From Takakia lepidozioides (taxonomy: Eukaryota; Streptophyta; Takakiopsida; Takakiales; Takakiaceae), in NCBI GenBank assembly GCA_030704615.1, contig CM060733.1, positions 63,860,001-63,924,000 on the forward strand: a DNA stretch of 64,000 nt, in the 5' to 3' direction. The first letter of the stretch is position 1; the number at the start of each line of letters is the position of its first letter. The notes under the pieces are model-generated. The model had not been told where the DNA came from and ran no database searches. It worked only from the letters and a program-made list of their open reading frames with translations. Positions 31,236-43,079 of the stretch are shown here, in pieces. The translations under genes and the position numbers were made by a program.

Positions 31236-32510
31236 AAATTATCCCACTCACGAACAATAACTGACTCCCTTTGCGCAGGGCGCCAGTTTCCTGGTACAAC
31301 TCACAAGAGTAGTTGCCTACCTTGCAAGTCTTGGCAACCACTGCCTCCACCAAGCGGCTAATGGAATCCTCGGACAACTCCGTGGTTGCCCGAGTCATGT
31401 TCAATTGTCGGGGTTTCGCGCATTTTTTGGCCATGTGCCCGGGTTCCCCGCAATTAAAGCACACTCCATCAAAGGTCGCCTTCTGCTCGCCATAAGCCGT
31501 CGCACCTGGTTTTCCTTTCGGGGCACCGGGTGCCGTCTTGACGTGTGAGGGCCCTCCTTTCGATTTCCATGTGCCATTGTCGCTGCGTGGCCTATCCCAC
31601 TTCTTTTCCGGTCAGAAGGAGTCATCCTCCCGCCGGACCTTCTTGTGGTTCAGCTCCATACGGCCTTGCCTTTCGCCCCTAGGGACGTCCGAGAAACATT
31701 CAGCCCTTTCAATTGCCTCGTTCAAAGTCTTAGGTGGCTTCTCCTCCAACTTCCGCCTGGCCCATGGGGCCAATCCCGCCACAAAGTTGAAGACCATTTC
31801 TGGTTCTGCCATGTCCGCGACTTTGAGCAACAGCACATTGAAAGCCTGAAACATATCCCCGGATGTCATCCGTTTGCTTCAAATTCCTCATCTTGTCCCG
31901 GGCGAGCCAGGACGCGTTTAGGGGCACAAACTGTCTCTTCATAAGTTCCTTGAACCTACCCCAATTCAAGGTTTCCGGGTTTGGACCTCGGTCGTGAAGG
32001 CGTTTCTGCCACCATTGTTGAGCATAACCCCTCAAATAGATGGGAGCCACTTCCACCCGATCCTCGTCACTCAACTTGGCCGCCCGGAAGTACTACTCTA
32101 GCTCCAAGAGCCAGGTGTTGAGTGCTTTTCAATTTCGGATGCCCTCAAAGGTGTCGGGTTCCTTAGGCTTCACCTTAAACTTTGCCTTAGTGGAAGTGGC
32201 ATTAGCCGCCTTCAACACGTTTTTTAATGTCCCGCCAAACTGCGCCAACAACCCTTCCTAAAAGGCTGCTGGCATGGGAGGCATCTGTTGGTCTGTCGGA
32301 GCTCTCAGGAATTCCTCGGGCTCCGACTCCTCAGATTCCTCCCGTCCTTGAACGACCTCGCTTCCAAAGGCATGAATTGCTTCCTCAAATGGCCGCTTCG
32401 GTGACACGTCGCCCCCATCGGGCTCACCAGGATCATCATCTTTCGGGCCGTTCCACTTTAGCTTTGGCTTGCCTGACCCCATGATGAGGCCGATCCCAAG
32501 GACGATCGCG
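31201..32510 (-). pseudogene. Element D: Gag with one CCHC knuckle
   Basis: Fragments in different frames: the capsid region YLRGYAQQWWQKRLHDRG, GRFKELMKRQFVP, MRNLKQTDDIRGYVSGFQ; PWARRKLEEKPPKTLNEAIE; and a CCHC knuckle CFNCGEPGHMAKKC at about 31415-31460. At least four frameshifts or stops interrupt it. Gag forms the particle and binds RNA. Confidence 0.85.
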
Positions 32511-32523
32511 TATTGAACTCTAA

Positions 32524-32535
32524 GCTCTGATACCA
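32524..32535 (-). promoter_or_regulatory. Element D: primer-binding site, initiator tRNA-Met
   Basis: The minus strand reads TGGTATCAGAGC two bases behind the LTR end. This is the standard initiator-methionine tRNA site of plant LTR retrotransposons and fixes the LTR boundary at 32538. Confidence 0.92.
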
Positions 32536-32537
32536 AG

Positions 32538-33262
32538 TGTCGCGCACCTCACTTCGGTAAGCTCCCCTTCAAGTCATAGTTACTCGCTTAGATGCGCGTG
32601 CCTAACTCCCTAACTGGCCGCCGGGCCAACTCGGAGCTTCGGCTGCTCACCGGGACATAACGGTCCCCCTTTACTCCCCCACAAGACCCTCTCCCAATTT
32701 GGGCCTAGTGGAAATTCCCTTTGGTCGATGGCAGTCCGAAATAGCTCCCCACACCTTGGTCGGTTTCCGGCTCGCATGCTTACTCACTAGTTTTTGGACA
32801 CCAACGGGCTTGCACCGTTCTCGGGGTTACTACTCCCTATATATACTTCTGTGACTGTCCGCGGGGGTTTCACAAACAATCATGCCATTTTATGGCGAAC
32901 CACCACGAAAACCCTCGATTCCCGGTGATGAGTCGTGGTGAGTCTTGGCCCACCCACCACGGTCCCATTGGACCGTGATGAGTCCCAAGACTCCCCACGA
33001 CTCCCACCACAAGGTCTCCGCCCCCATGATGAGTCCTATGCCACCCCCACTAAGTCCCACTAAGCTACCACCACCCCTTGTGGAACCACCCCCACCGCAA
33101 CCCGGTGTGCGGGGCTCCACCTAGTGAGCGCCTCCGCCTCCTTGAGTGCCTTGGGCACTCAAGGGTGCTTCAGCCCCCGCAACTAATGTTGCCACTGCCC
33201 CCACCACAGGGGCAGCCCCTCACGTGTCCCGACCCCTGCCCTCAAGGCAAAGGGTCGCGACA
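32538..33262 (-). mobile_element. Element D: 5' LTR (725 bp)
   Basis: TGTCGCG at 33262 and CGCGACA at 32538 are matching inverted termini. A CTATATATAC box near 32850 is a likely TATA element. The first 325 bp are shared with the truncated 3' LTR at 26709-27033. Flanks on both sides of the element are the same G-rich repeat. Confidence 0.9.
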
Positions 33263-33630
33263 CCCAGGCACGAGCGGGGGATCGTCGGAGGGGGTGATGC
33301 GTGGATGTGAAGGGGGATGCGGGGATCGGCCGGCCGTGGGGGATTTGTGAGGCCGGGATATCGGCGGCAGGTGGTGACTACGGAAGCCCAAAAAGGCCAT
33401 ACTCGTATACTACCCCGGAACATGGAATATTTTTGAGCCCGGGCTTAAGATTCCAAAAGCCCGGGACAAGATTCTCTTGCCTATGGTGTGGTTGAAGAAC
33501 ATGACGCATGTCTTATGTACCCTAAGTAACCTTAGTTGACCAAGGGTCTAAGTATATACCATGTATTTAACTTGTATATCTTTAAAATACAAATAACTCG
33601 TATGTACCTAGTAGTTGTACCTCATAGCAG
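33263..33630. mobile_element. G-rich block (right part) and long inverted-repeat arm
   Basis: The G-rich repeat interrupted by element D resumes, then from about 33370 passes into an arm with CTACGGAAGCCCAAAAAGG, GAGCCCGGGCTTAAGATTCC and GTACCTAGTAGTTGTACCTC. The arm is present in inverted orientation at 47230-47592, left of another G-rich block. Together the two copies define an element with long inverted arms around a G-rich core. Confidence 0.65.
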
Positions 33631-34634
33631 GAGCACGATAACTGGACCTTGGAATGCCCGAGCTTTCTCCAGGCAGGTTTTGTGGAGAGTCTGAGTAAGA
33701 TTTTGGTTTTCTCCATCTATTGACAATGTTGAGTACTCAACACAGGTGATTCCAAAGACTGTTGCTGATTCGGGAGGTAGGGCATGTATGTCAACTGAAG
33801 GCATCATTGAGGTGATTTGCAATTAAAATCCAGTACCTTGCTCTTGACCAGCTTTTTATCTGGAGATGTTTCTATCCATCATCACTAGCATGCACGCTTT
33901 CTCAGTAAGATAAGGTCCTTGCAGACGAGATGGAGATGACATAGTGTGGACTAAGGATCCCATGTTTTCCATCTTACCCTTGAGATTCTGGTAATTCGCC
34001 AATTGGTACTCAACATTAGTGTTTAGCCCTGATTCAGTAGTCAACAAATCTTGTGACCCCCCCTCGCCGTGTTTATTTGACCAGCTTACTTCAGGTCAGG
34101 TAGTGCATGGGTTTTAGTTGGAGAAGGGGTCTCTCCTTTAGAGTATGCCTACATGGGCCATCCCCTATGGATTGATGATCTCTGAATGCTGGATGCTCAA
34201 CAATTGGGCTAAGGTATGCCCTGTTTTTCATTTCTTGCCTGCTATAAATACATCCTCCTAATCCCCAGGCCGATTTCTGGTGATCTGTCTAAAGAATGCA
34301 TTGACAGGTAGGGTCCCACATCAAGATATTTTCTGGGAAGCTTGACGCTTGACTGGTTGGAGAGGTACCTTAGACACAGGTGATTCAATGTGGGGGCCAG
34401 AGGTAAGACAGTCACCCAAAACTGACTACTACGGATGGCAAACCTAGTGGTAAGCCAACCCCTCAGGTGTATGCAAGAGTGTCATGTCAGTCAGATCTGG
34501 CTTTGTGTGCAGTGATGTGAACAAATGATATGGCATGATTAGGCATTAATGGGTCAGGTTCTTTGCATGCAGGCTTTTGATCGCCTTGTGTAAAATGAGG
34601 ATGCATTGAAAAGCTGAACCCAGACCACAGACAA
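33631..34634. other. No gene recognised
   Basis: Only short minus-strand frames (33622-33822 and 33856-34047). The second (VEYQLANYQNLKGKMENM, SSPSRLQGPYLTEKACML) looks protein-like and could be a stray exon, but I cannot name it. Confidence 0.35.
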
Positions 34635-34872
34635 GTACTGCACTGATTGCAGGATGTACTCATCAAGCTTGGAGTGCCCGAGCTTTCCTATAAGCTGATT
34701 GCCAGCACGCAGCAACAACCAACAGCAGAGTGAGTGCCCTGGATGCATGGCAGGTGATCAACAGCGTCAAAGAGTGGTCTCATGTACTGCACTGATTGTA
34801 GGATGTACTCATCAAGCTTGGAGTGCCTGAGCTTTCCTATATGCTGATTGTCAGCACGCAGCAACAGTGCCC
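34635..34872 (+). repeat. Two direct copies of an ~85-bp sequence
   Basis: GTACTGCACTGATTG followed by GGATGTACTCATCAAGCTTG occurs at 34635 and again at 34784 (149 bp apart), each followed by CAGCACGCAGCAACA. They lie just upstream of the DDE integrase-like gene start at 34904, so they may be promoter repeats or subterminal repeats of a transposon. Confidence 0.75.
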
Positions 34873-34903
34873 GAGCAGGAAGGTTCTCCGTTGTTAGAGT
34901 ACA

Positions 34904-37097
34904 ATGGAGCCTCAAAGTGACATAGTAGAGTATGTTCAGAGAATGCTCAGAGATAGGGTCCCCTTAAAGAACATTGCTGAAGCATTGGGTATCCAAGATC
35001 CCAGACAATTGAAGAGATTCATGTCTAAAGCTTTGGGCCATCTCTTCAGGGTCTACCACCAATTCACTGTGGAAGAATTGTGCCAAAAGATAAGGGAGCT
35101 ACTTCCGATTGAAGAAAACGGGGTAAATTGGGGTATCAAACATGTCAAGGTGGCCTTATGTAGGCATAACATCAGGGCTTCTGGACGGAAAGTAGCTGCT
35201 GCCCTGACGATCATTTCAGGTTACCATTACGATCGCAGGCAATTGCAGAGGCTTCAGTACAACGTAACATTGCCAATGGCACTTTGGCATATCGATTGTG
35301 AGTAAATTCTTTGACAAAAATCAAAATCTAATAGTTTTCAAGAGTGTTTCCTATCTCTCATGCCCAGCATAGATATGAATATCTTTAGCCCGAAGGACTT
35401 GTCCCACTTCGAGTTGTTTCCTTTGGTTAGTCAATCCTTAGAGGTTGACAGTGCCCAGCCTCAAGCCAGCCCTTTGCATGTTGCCAGCCCCTTGTCGTCT
35501 AGGTAGCCTATGGTTGTAGAGAGACAGAGAGGGGGGAAGAGCATCGGAAGTTACAGGGGGGAGACCTGCATAGACCTGCATATAGACGGCGCATACACCT
35601 TTCTTGTCACTTCCCTTTCAGGATATGGAGAAGAAATAGCGCACCTGAAACTCAAATGTAGCTATAACTGCAGTGAGGCCTGGAAGTACCCCCCTTACAC
35701 ACTTCTCACCTGCTGCCAAAACTAATGTGGTGGGTCTCCTGTCCCATTATCAGTTTTTGGCAGGGTGGTGACATCATGCAATGGCAGGTTCCTCCCACCC
35801 TGCCCCACTGTCAGAACAATCCTCATTTGAAGGGCCTTGAGGAGTGCCGTGGGCACCCAAAATCTCTAGGAATGGTTGTGGAAACATATATTGTCGAGGA
35901 GATAGACGGATGATGTAGAGTATTGTACAAGTGTTTTCAGAAAATGCCAAGCACAAAATTTCACAATATATTTGACTTGTTCGTGTTTGTTGCAGCTTAT
36001 GATAAACTGGTGATGTATGGTCTTCGAGTTCATGCTGGGATCGATGGTGCATCCCACTTTGTGTTATGGGCAAAAGTTGCTCGAGATAAGAAAAAACAAA
36101 CAATCTTTGAACGATACAATGAAGCTGTCATGAAATTTGGACCTCCGTTAAGGATTCGATCTGATTTTGCAGCAGAGCATGTCCTCATCAAGCAACACAT
36201 TGAGTCTGCACGCCCTGACACGCCCAATGGTGCCTTTCTGACAGGGTCTTCCACCAAAAATCAAAGGATTGAGCATTGGTGGCGACACTTGTGGGAGAAG
36301 GTGATGTTCTTCTATAAGAACTGCTTTCAAGCTATGGAGGACAGAGGTTTGTTGGACAGAGACGATCCATTTCAACTGGAATCTTTTATCGCAATCTATC
36401 TTCCCATTGTCCAAGCAGCCGTGGAGGAGTATGTGGGCATTTGGAATGCCCACCTTGTTCGTAGGATCAACGAAAATGGGCGTTTTCGTCTAATGCATGT
36501 TCCAGCACGGTATTTCAAGGAGTATGAGCGTCTCCAAGGGTATAACCATTATCTCATTTGCTTTTTAACTTGTGTTTTGGTTGGTCTGGTTCCTCTTCAC
36601 CACATATACTATCTTCGTTCAGAGATGGGTTGAGCTTTCAACTTCCAGTTTGTAATTTTTGCACCAGCCAGCGAATTTTCAAAAGAGAGAGGGAGAGAGC
36701 TGAGAGGTAGGTTACTTTATTTTACATGTGTGATGATTGAATTGTGTGCAGGTGGACCAGCCACATTGAGGATTTACATCATTTGGAGATAGCTGATCGC
36801 ATAGGTTCACAAGACTTGGGGCCTCGTGGGATGCAACAGTGGAGGCCGAGGATCACGCGAAATCGAGTTACACCTCCAAAAGTTCCCGAGCTTCCTCCAA
36901 ATCTTATTATATTAAGGGATGCAGCATATAAGATTGGAAAGGTCGGAAAAGACTCAGTGCAGTGCTTTCAGCTTCATTACTACTTATCAGGTTGTCATAT
37001 TGCGACTCAAGCACAGATATATCTGGACAAAATTGATGTCACAGAGGTATGTGCAGCAAGCCAGGAGGCTCACCAGTTGCTGATTGCTCATAGGTAG
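34904..37097 (+). CDS. Three-exon DDE integrase-like protein, uninterrupted
   Basis: Exons 34904-35297, 35996-36539 and 36752-37097 join in frame to 427 codons plus stop. Introns are 35298-35995 (GTGAGT...GCAG) and 36540-36751 (GTATAA...GCAG). The N-terminal ~100 residues contain HTH-like repeats (LKNIAEALGIQDPRQLKRFM). The catalytic core has HID at the first splice junction (HIDSYDKL), HAGIDGASHFVLWAKVA, RIRSDFAAEH and TGSSTKNQRIEHWWRHLWEK. From the second D to the E there are exactly 35 residues between, a DX35E spacing as in retroviral and gypsy integrases. LDRDDPFQLESFIAIYLPIV and a C-terminal domain follow. It resembles the eukaryotic integrase-core proteins found as multi-copy or domesticated genes. 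No gag, RT or LTR is nearby. The final TAG is followed in register by coiled-coil-like sequence (ILARVAALEKAKEVHGD), so the protein may once have been longer. Confidence 0.8.
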
Positions 37098-37159
37098 ATA
37101 CTAGCAAGAGTGGCAGCCTTGGAAAAGGCCAAAGAGGTTCATGGTGACTAATCAAAGCT

Positions 37160-39090
37160 GGAGCGATAGACCTCGGACCGAGTTTGGACGGAAGAGAGAG
37201 AGTTGACAGAGAACTGCAGGGCATCTCACCTTGAAATGAAATCACCATCGCTATATCAGATACTGAAAGTACGACAGTTGCCCGAATTCTCTCTTTCAAG
37301 GACAAAGAGAGATGTGTGGTTTGGTTTTTCTTGGGCGCATGCAGCTGGAGAGATGGGGAAGAGTGGGTGGCTACAATAGCAGAAGGGGGTTCGGCAGGAG
37401 ACTGGCTGAGCAACTCAGTCTACAGTGCAGGACAACAGGCCAATAACCTTGTACAGCTCCAACTCACTGGCGCCCTCACTTCCGCCATGTTACTTTGTGT
37501 CCTGTGTTCAGTAGCCAGGGCAGTTCCATGTGAACACATTAAGCTGTGCTTGATTGGGAGCCTGGAGTGGGTGGTAGCTAGAACAGTGAAAGGAGCTTCA
37601 GAGAGCTTAGTTGTGAATTTGTCTATTGCAACTTCCATTGAGCTTTGAGGGGCACACTCTGATGCATTTTGGGTTTGTTGTCATTGATTTAGACTTGGCC
37701 AGTTTTTGGCTCCTCCATCCCATGCATGCAACTATCCCAAAGCTCTATAATTTGCTGAACAAGTCTGGCTTTGGGTGAAGGGTGATTTGAATTCACTACT
37801 CTCCTTTACCTTCAACCTATGGCTTGCTGCAGCAATGGTGGGAGGGGGGAAGCTCACTACCTATAGTGAACTGCCATAGCTTATGAACTCTGGTTAGGTA
37901 TGGACATTGTCTGGGTGGTTCTTTTGCCATTATTTCTATAATGCAATTGAGAGACGGGTTAACTATCAGTGGCGAGGGTGTGACAGTGTGGTCATAATTC
38001 TGGGAATGCTATTGTTTAGTTTCTGAATACCACAGACATTCTTGCTTGTTTCAACATAATGCAGCGATGTGAATGGAACTGCCCTTCCCTACATGCTTTT
38101 CAATGAAGACAAGGTATTGAATTACAGATCCTTCGAAAACTGTTTACTCCGCACACCCCAAAGAGAAGAGAAACATGACCTCTTGTCACATCTCCTTTGA
38201 TGGCGCAGAACAACGTTGTGCTGGAGTGAAATGTTGAATTGAGAAGCTATCCTGGATGACACATTATTATAAGAGTATTTAATTAACTGCCAATTGCAGT
38301 TTCAATCTAACCCTGCCTGTGGGTCCTACCCAAATCCATAATTTTAACATTATTATGTAATCTAAAATCCAGTCTTACCAGCAGCTTTGTTAAGCTGCAC
38401 CTGGTAAGCAGGTTAAGTACAAGTGCCCTTGATGGTGAGAGATCACCACTAGACCTGCACTCTAAAAGTGAAGGTGTCTTGTCCAACTGAGCTTTCAGGG
38501 GAAGGCACAATTCAAGTGAGCTTGATGCCTGGGAAAACGGGCCTTCAGGGTGCCTTCTGACATCTTTTCTATTCAATCCATACATGCTACAGTGTTGTCC
38601 TTCTGCACACTTAACTCTTGTTCAGTTAGGACCTACAAAAGTTCCACCCTTCAGCATATACAACGCTCCAGACAGATAAGAGGCACTATCTAACTGTCAA
38701 CTGCAGTTGAACCATTGACACTTGTACACAACAATTGGGTGGTGGAAGCAGACAAAAGTACTATCAATCTTCATCCAAAATTTCTTAACCTCTTTTGCAA
38801 GACTACTAATAATAATTATCTTTCATCTCAAAACTCATTTATCAGTTTCAGCTTTGAATATTCCATTCATCCATACCAATTTTAGATGTAAAAGATTCAA
38901 GAAAGTTCATTGTTCATCTATCAATTTCAACGTATGTAGCTTTGAATATTAAATTGATCCATACCAATTTGAATGTAAAAGATTCAAGAAAGCCTTCTTC
39001 CTCTTGCATACTGGTTGTGTGGCCCTTCAGGAGCAGCAAGTCCATCAGCACATTTGTCAGCAGTGGATAGTAGGTCTGTAAGATACTAAG
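37160..39090. other. No gene recognised
   Basis: About 1.9 kb without a convincing coding frame. The plus-strand frame 37316-37648 has a hydrophobic stretch but no recognisable family. The minus-strand frames 38307-38585 and 38914-39189 look like isolated fragments. The tail continues the integrase-like gene's 3' flank. Confidence 0.35.
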
Positions 39091-39345
39091 ATGACAACAG
39101 AAGACATTGATGGCTGCAATCAAGAGGCGTCTACTCCACCTTTGCGGGTAGCTGTCTTTCCCAGGGAAATTCAGGCTAGAGGGCAGCAATTTGCCTTCCC
39201 CCCACGTTTTGGATCACCTACAACACCTTCTACTTCTAGGCCACGTACTCCCCGCCCTAAACAAATTGGCAGGAGGATTTACTTTTGGCCCAGGTCTGCC
39301 CAATGGACTCAAATCAAAGGCATACTGGTACCTCTTTTTGGTTGA
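39091..39345 (+). other. Possible exon upstream of the HECT-like gene
   Basis: An open frame with PPLRVAVFPREIQARGQQFA and a Pro/Arg/Thr-rich low-complexity segment ending KQIGRRIYFWP. Composition resembles a linker exon. It is assigned to the plus-strand gene downstream only because of orientation and proximity. Confidence 0.25.
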
Positions 39346-39491
39346 ATGGCCAAAGGACCTCCCCTCAGTGCTAGTATCTCTTCCTGCATCAACTATTTGG
39401 GGAGGGTTCACTTACCCAGAGCCATTTTCAGTGGACAGTGTATTGTTCCAGGTTGCAAAGTCGTTTTCAACTCCTCCAACTGCCTCGGGCC

Positions 39492-40200
39492 TTTTTTTCA
39501 AGAGGTCAAAGATTGTACTCATAAGACGTTGTTTGCCGTAGCCTTGTGGCCATCGACCCCGCGCCCAGTTTGAGCGGGAACAAAAGGGACAGAACCTACC
39601 TCTGTCAGGGGCTGACGTTGGTAGTAAGACTTACCTCCATATAAAGAATTAATCCGGGTTTTCCAGATATCCTCTAGAAATCCCTTCACACAAGCATCAA
39701 TCTGCTGTGTGTGATTTGCCCAAAAACTAGGCCTCAGGAGGGCCTGGGCTTTTGGCTCAGCCTCGAGACTCTCAAAGTTGGTAAACAGGGGTACAGGCAC
39801 AATTCCCTTAATAGATTTGAAGAGAGCGTCTCTTTGGTGAGAAAACCCCGGACAGTGTATCAGAAAATGAATACTGTCTTCAGATTGCCCACACAACGGG
39901 CAATTGCACTCTCCCTTTCCTCTCTGCTTCTGTTTGCTGTTCAAAGGTAGGCTTCCTGCCCTGAGTTTAAATTTCAGTCTAGTGCCGAGAGTGGGTAGAC
40001 CCTTGAGGTCATCCAAGATGTCCTCCCCCATGTCACAGACTGGAAACAAGTTCAGGGAAGTTTTCTGCCTAACTTCATTTTCATCAGACAATCTCATGGC
40101 AACAGACATGGCTGAGGACACTACAGCCTCTAAGTCAGATTTATCCAGCAGGGTCAAGACTTGCGGATCCAGGTCCAGGTCCTTTCAAGAGGTCAAAGAG
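39492..40200 (-). pseudogene. LINE 3' part with CCHC-type finger and A-rich end
   Basis: C-terminal LINE region: RLKFKLRAGSLPLNSKQKQR, a finger CPLCGQSEDSIHFLIHCPGF, and ACVKGFLEDIWKTRINSLYG. The 3' end runs through GPVPFVPAQTGRG-like sequence to a short A7 run at about 39495, consistent with a LINE terminus. It sits between exons of the plus-strand HECT-like gene. A second copy is at 44690-45790. Confidence 0.8.
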
Positions 40201-40312
40201 ACCACAAGGATCAGCCCCTCATAGGGGTTTGATGTTGACACAATCCTCCAAGATCCTGCCTTCACTAAGTTCACAAAGAGCCAACTAGGTCTTATGTGTA
40301 AGCCAACCACAG

Positions 40313-42976
40313 AAAACAGGAGGGAGGAGGAATCTTCTTTACTTGATGCCCGAGAGAAGGTAGATGACGCGTTGCTGGCATATCAACGCTACTATCTTTC
40401 TCACACTGTTTTTGAAGGCTACAACCATATGCTCAGGACCTCTACACAGATTCAGGACACACATATCCAGGTACATGTGTACTACTATGTGGCATATGCC
40501 TACTATGCCACCACTCTGGTTTAAGCCAATCCTTGACTTCCTTGCTCAGACTAGTTCATTCATGATGATCAATGCCTACCGCTACTTTGCATATAGGGAT
40601 AACCAGAAGGTCATTCCCATTGATTCTGCAATCCTAATGAGCCTAGTTTAATGCCTGTTTTATGCTCTATACGTAGGTACACCAAGGGCGGGAGTTTCTA
40701 ATATTTGCCACACACTGGGGGGATGGTTTGCGCACCAACAAACTCTGCTATAGACCAAAAATCAACTATGTTCACGGGAGTGGAATAGAAGAGATGGGGA
40801 CAATTGACGAGAATGGTTTGAGAGATAGTTGGTTGACGAACATTTGGGAACAGTTCTGGTCCCTCCCTTAGGTAAGAATACGCTCCCTGCCCACTAGGAA
40901 GCCTAGGAAGCCCCTTCTAGTTTGAAGTGCCCATTGTGCCACAACTAACAGAGGGAAACCCAAAGAGACAAGAAGACAACACAAAAAATAGATAGCGAGA
41001 GCAAGATACCTTTCATGAAGGAAAGAGATGAGCCAGCATTGGAGGTTGCAAAGGACAACAGTGAGGAGCCAGCCAGTAGGAGGCTGCCACCACTGCCACC
41101 ACTGCCCCCTGATGATGGTGGCGTGGTGTTGCCAGTGGCTGAGGTGCCCATACCCATAGCATCACCATGTGCATCTTCAGTTGTAGGCTTCAGACCAAAC
41201 ACGTGAACTGTGCCTTTGTCACTGGAGAGCCCCAGCCATTGAGCATTTGCTGAGAAAGCGATACTGTAAATGTTTTGGTCAGCTCCTCGCCGAAGCTGCT
41301 CACAAAACCACAGGGCTCTTTAGTATCTCTACAATAACATACTTCAATATCCCTTCTATGACTGTCAATCCATTGGCATCACAGCCAATCATGGTTGGTT
41401 TGCTGTCTTTCCTGAATGCAACATGGAAAGAAAGATTACAACAATTTTGGTTGGTTACAAGGAGTTCACTCATCTAAGGATCACTTTGTTTTGCTGGCGA
41501 TGTACTGTTTAAGTTCCCAATGTGCACTTCACTCTTAAAAGGAAGCGCTCATTTTTTTTTTTATATCAGAACCAGCAGTTGGGGTGAGACTGACAGATTT
41601 CGATATAGAGAATTGCATCTACAGAGTGAGAGAAAATGTGGCTGGTGAGGAGGGAGAGGCAAAAAGACAGACTTGTGGATTTCACTACATTTCTTTAATC
41701 TCCAAGGTGTGCATGTGGACAGTTGCTTGTGTGCATAAAAAATTCAACCTTACTGATATCTTTCATCAGGGACCTCTTTCATCTAGAGGTAGCTTCCATG
41801 AAGGCTAGGCTGGGGTGTGTTACTAAGTGTTTGGTGTGGGGGTCCCTTGCAGAATCATCAAGGGATATTTGATAACAGCCACGGAAAAATCTTGCATCCC
41901 AAGAGTGATGAAGATATCTTGAGGCCTGAGCAAGTAGACACGGTAAGTGCCATAATCAGCTACATCTTTAAGTTTTTCAAATCAGCCATGGTAAATTCAA
42001 CTTATTTACGTTAATTGTAACTGATGTGCACATTGTGTCATCCACAGGCACAGATGCTAGGACACCTCCTCTTCATGATTGCCTCATGTGGACTGGAGGT
42101 GTCTAGGAACTTTTCATTTGCAACACTGCTGATGATATGTGATCAAGTCCCTTCTTCAATGGACTTGTCAAAGGGGGGGTGTCCCAAGCTCCGCGGAGAC
42201 TTGGAGCGGGATTTCAGATTGGGATGGACTTCAAAATGGTCATTTCTTCAGCAGCTGCGCAAATCTAAGAACTATGAAGCTGCGCAAGAGATTGTCCACC
42301 AACTGGCTGCAAATGAATTGAACGAGGACCTTGGGTGGAGTTTTGAAAGTTTCAAACTGGATGAAGAAACTTGGCCTTCACAGGTATTGTCTTATATGCA
42401 ATGAAAACAAATGCATAAAAACAATATTTGTGCTTCAATTGCTTTTGATTGATATTTTTTGTCTTGATTGGTGGGTTCCAACAGGTGGAGGATAAGCTAG
42501 GAGCGATTGTGTACAGTCACCTTTTCAGTGGAAGGGAGACGGTAGGGAAAGCCCTACGCGAGGGCTTTTACGTGTCAGTTGCAACAGCTCCAACGTCCCA
42601 AGCAGTAAAGGAGAAATTGAAGGATTCTCTTCGAGACCGTCTGAGCCCCGAGAACCTCAGGGTGGTCTTCAATGGCGCTTGTGCCACTGAGGCACAAGAC
42701 TTCCTAAGGAAATGCAACTTTTGCTCGTCTGTGGATAAAACACAGCAAGACTTTTTCAAAAGTTGCATTGAGAAGATGACCTACACCGAGCGATCGCGCC
42801 TCTGTCTTCATCACGGGCCTCGAGTACTTTGGAGGCAAGGAGATTACCATCGACCTGTTAAACAGGATGGACGAGCCATGTGTTCAGGCGTCCACTTGTT
42901 TTTCACAGCTGTATCTCCCTCCTTACTAGGATGCGGACACAATGCTGAGAAAGATAAACTACTCAACTATGGACAC
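40313..42976 (+). pseudogene. HECT-type E3 ubiquitin ligase-like gene, multi-exon, decayed
   Basis: Candidate exons: 40313-40470 (REKVDDALLAYQRYY), 40677-40871 (FLIFATHWGDGLRTNKLCYR; ends TAG at the donor TAG/GTAAGA where CAG is expected), about 41570-41700 (RLTDFDIENCIYRVREN), 41853-41942 (IFDNSHGKILHPKSDEDILR), 42048-42383 (AQMLGHLLFMIASCGLEVSR, SFATLLMICDQVPSS) and 42485-42976. The 41853-42383 part fits the HECT N-lobe. After a frameshift near 42790 the last exon gives VFITGLEYFGGKEI and QASTCFSQLYLPPY, matching the HECT C-lobe with its catalytic Cys in TCF. TAG at 42927 follows LPPY. HECT ligases pass ubiquitin through that Cys. Splice phases are not all reconciled. Confidence 0.6.
41010..41295 (-). 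pseudogene. Isolated ATG18/PROPPIN exon
   Basis: One clean exon with an acceptor at 41296-41298 (CAG) and a donor at 41009 (AAAG/GTATCT). It encodes [20 protein letters not shown] and [15 protein letters not shown], then a Gly/Ser linker and [13 protein letters not shown] is the phosphoinositide-binding motif of WD40 beta-propeller ATG18/WIPI proteins, which act at autophagosome formation. [10 protein letters not shown] and GSSLSFMKG match the family order. Neighbouring exons were not found within the window, and the exon lies antisense inside an intron of the HECT-like gene, so it is a displaced fragment. Confidence 0.8.
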
Positions 42977-43079
42977 TAGCTATGGGAGACCTTAGATTTG
43001 CGTGCTGCCAGCACAAAATGGGGAAGGGCTTACCATAGCCAGCTTGTGAGTCGTGTGACTGGCCTTGGCCTCCTTTGAC

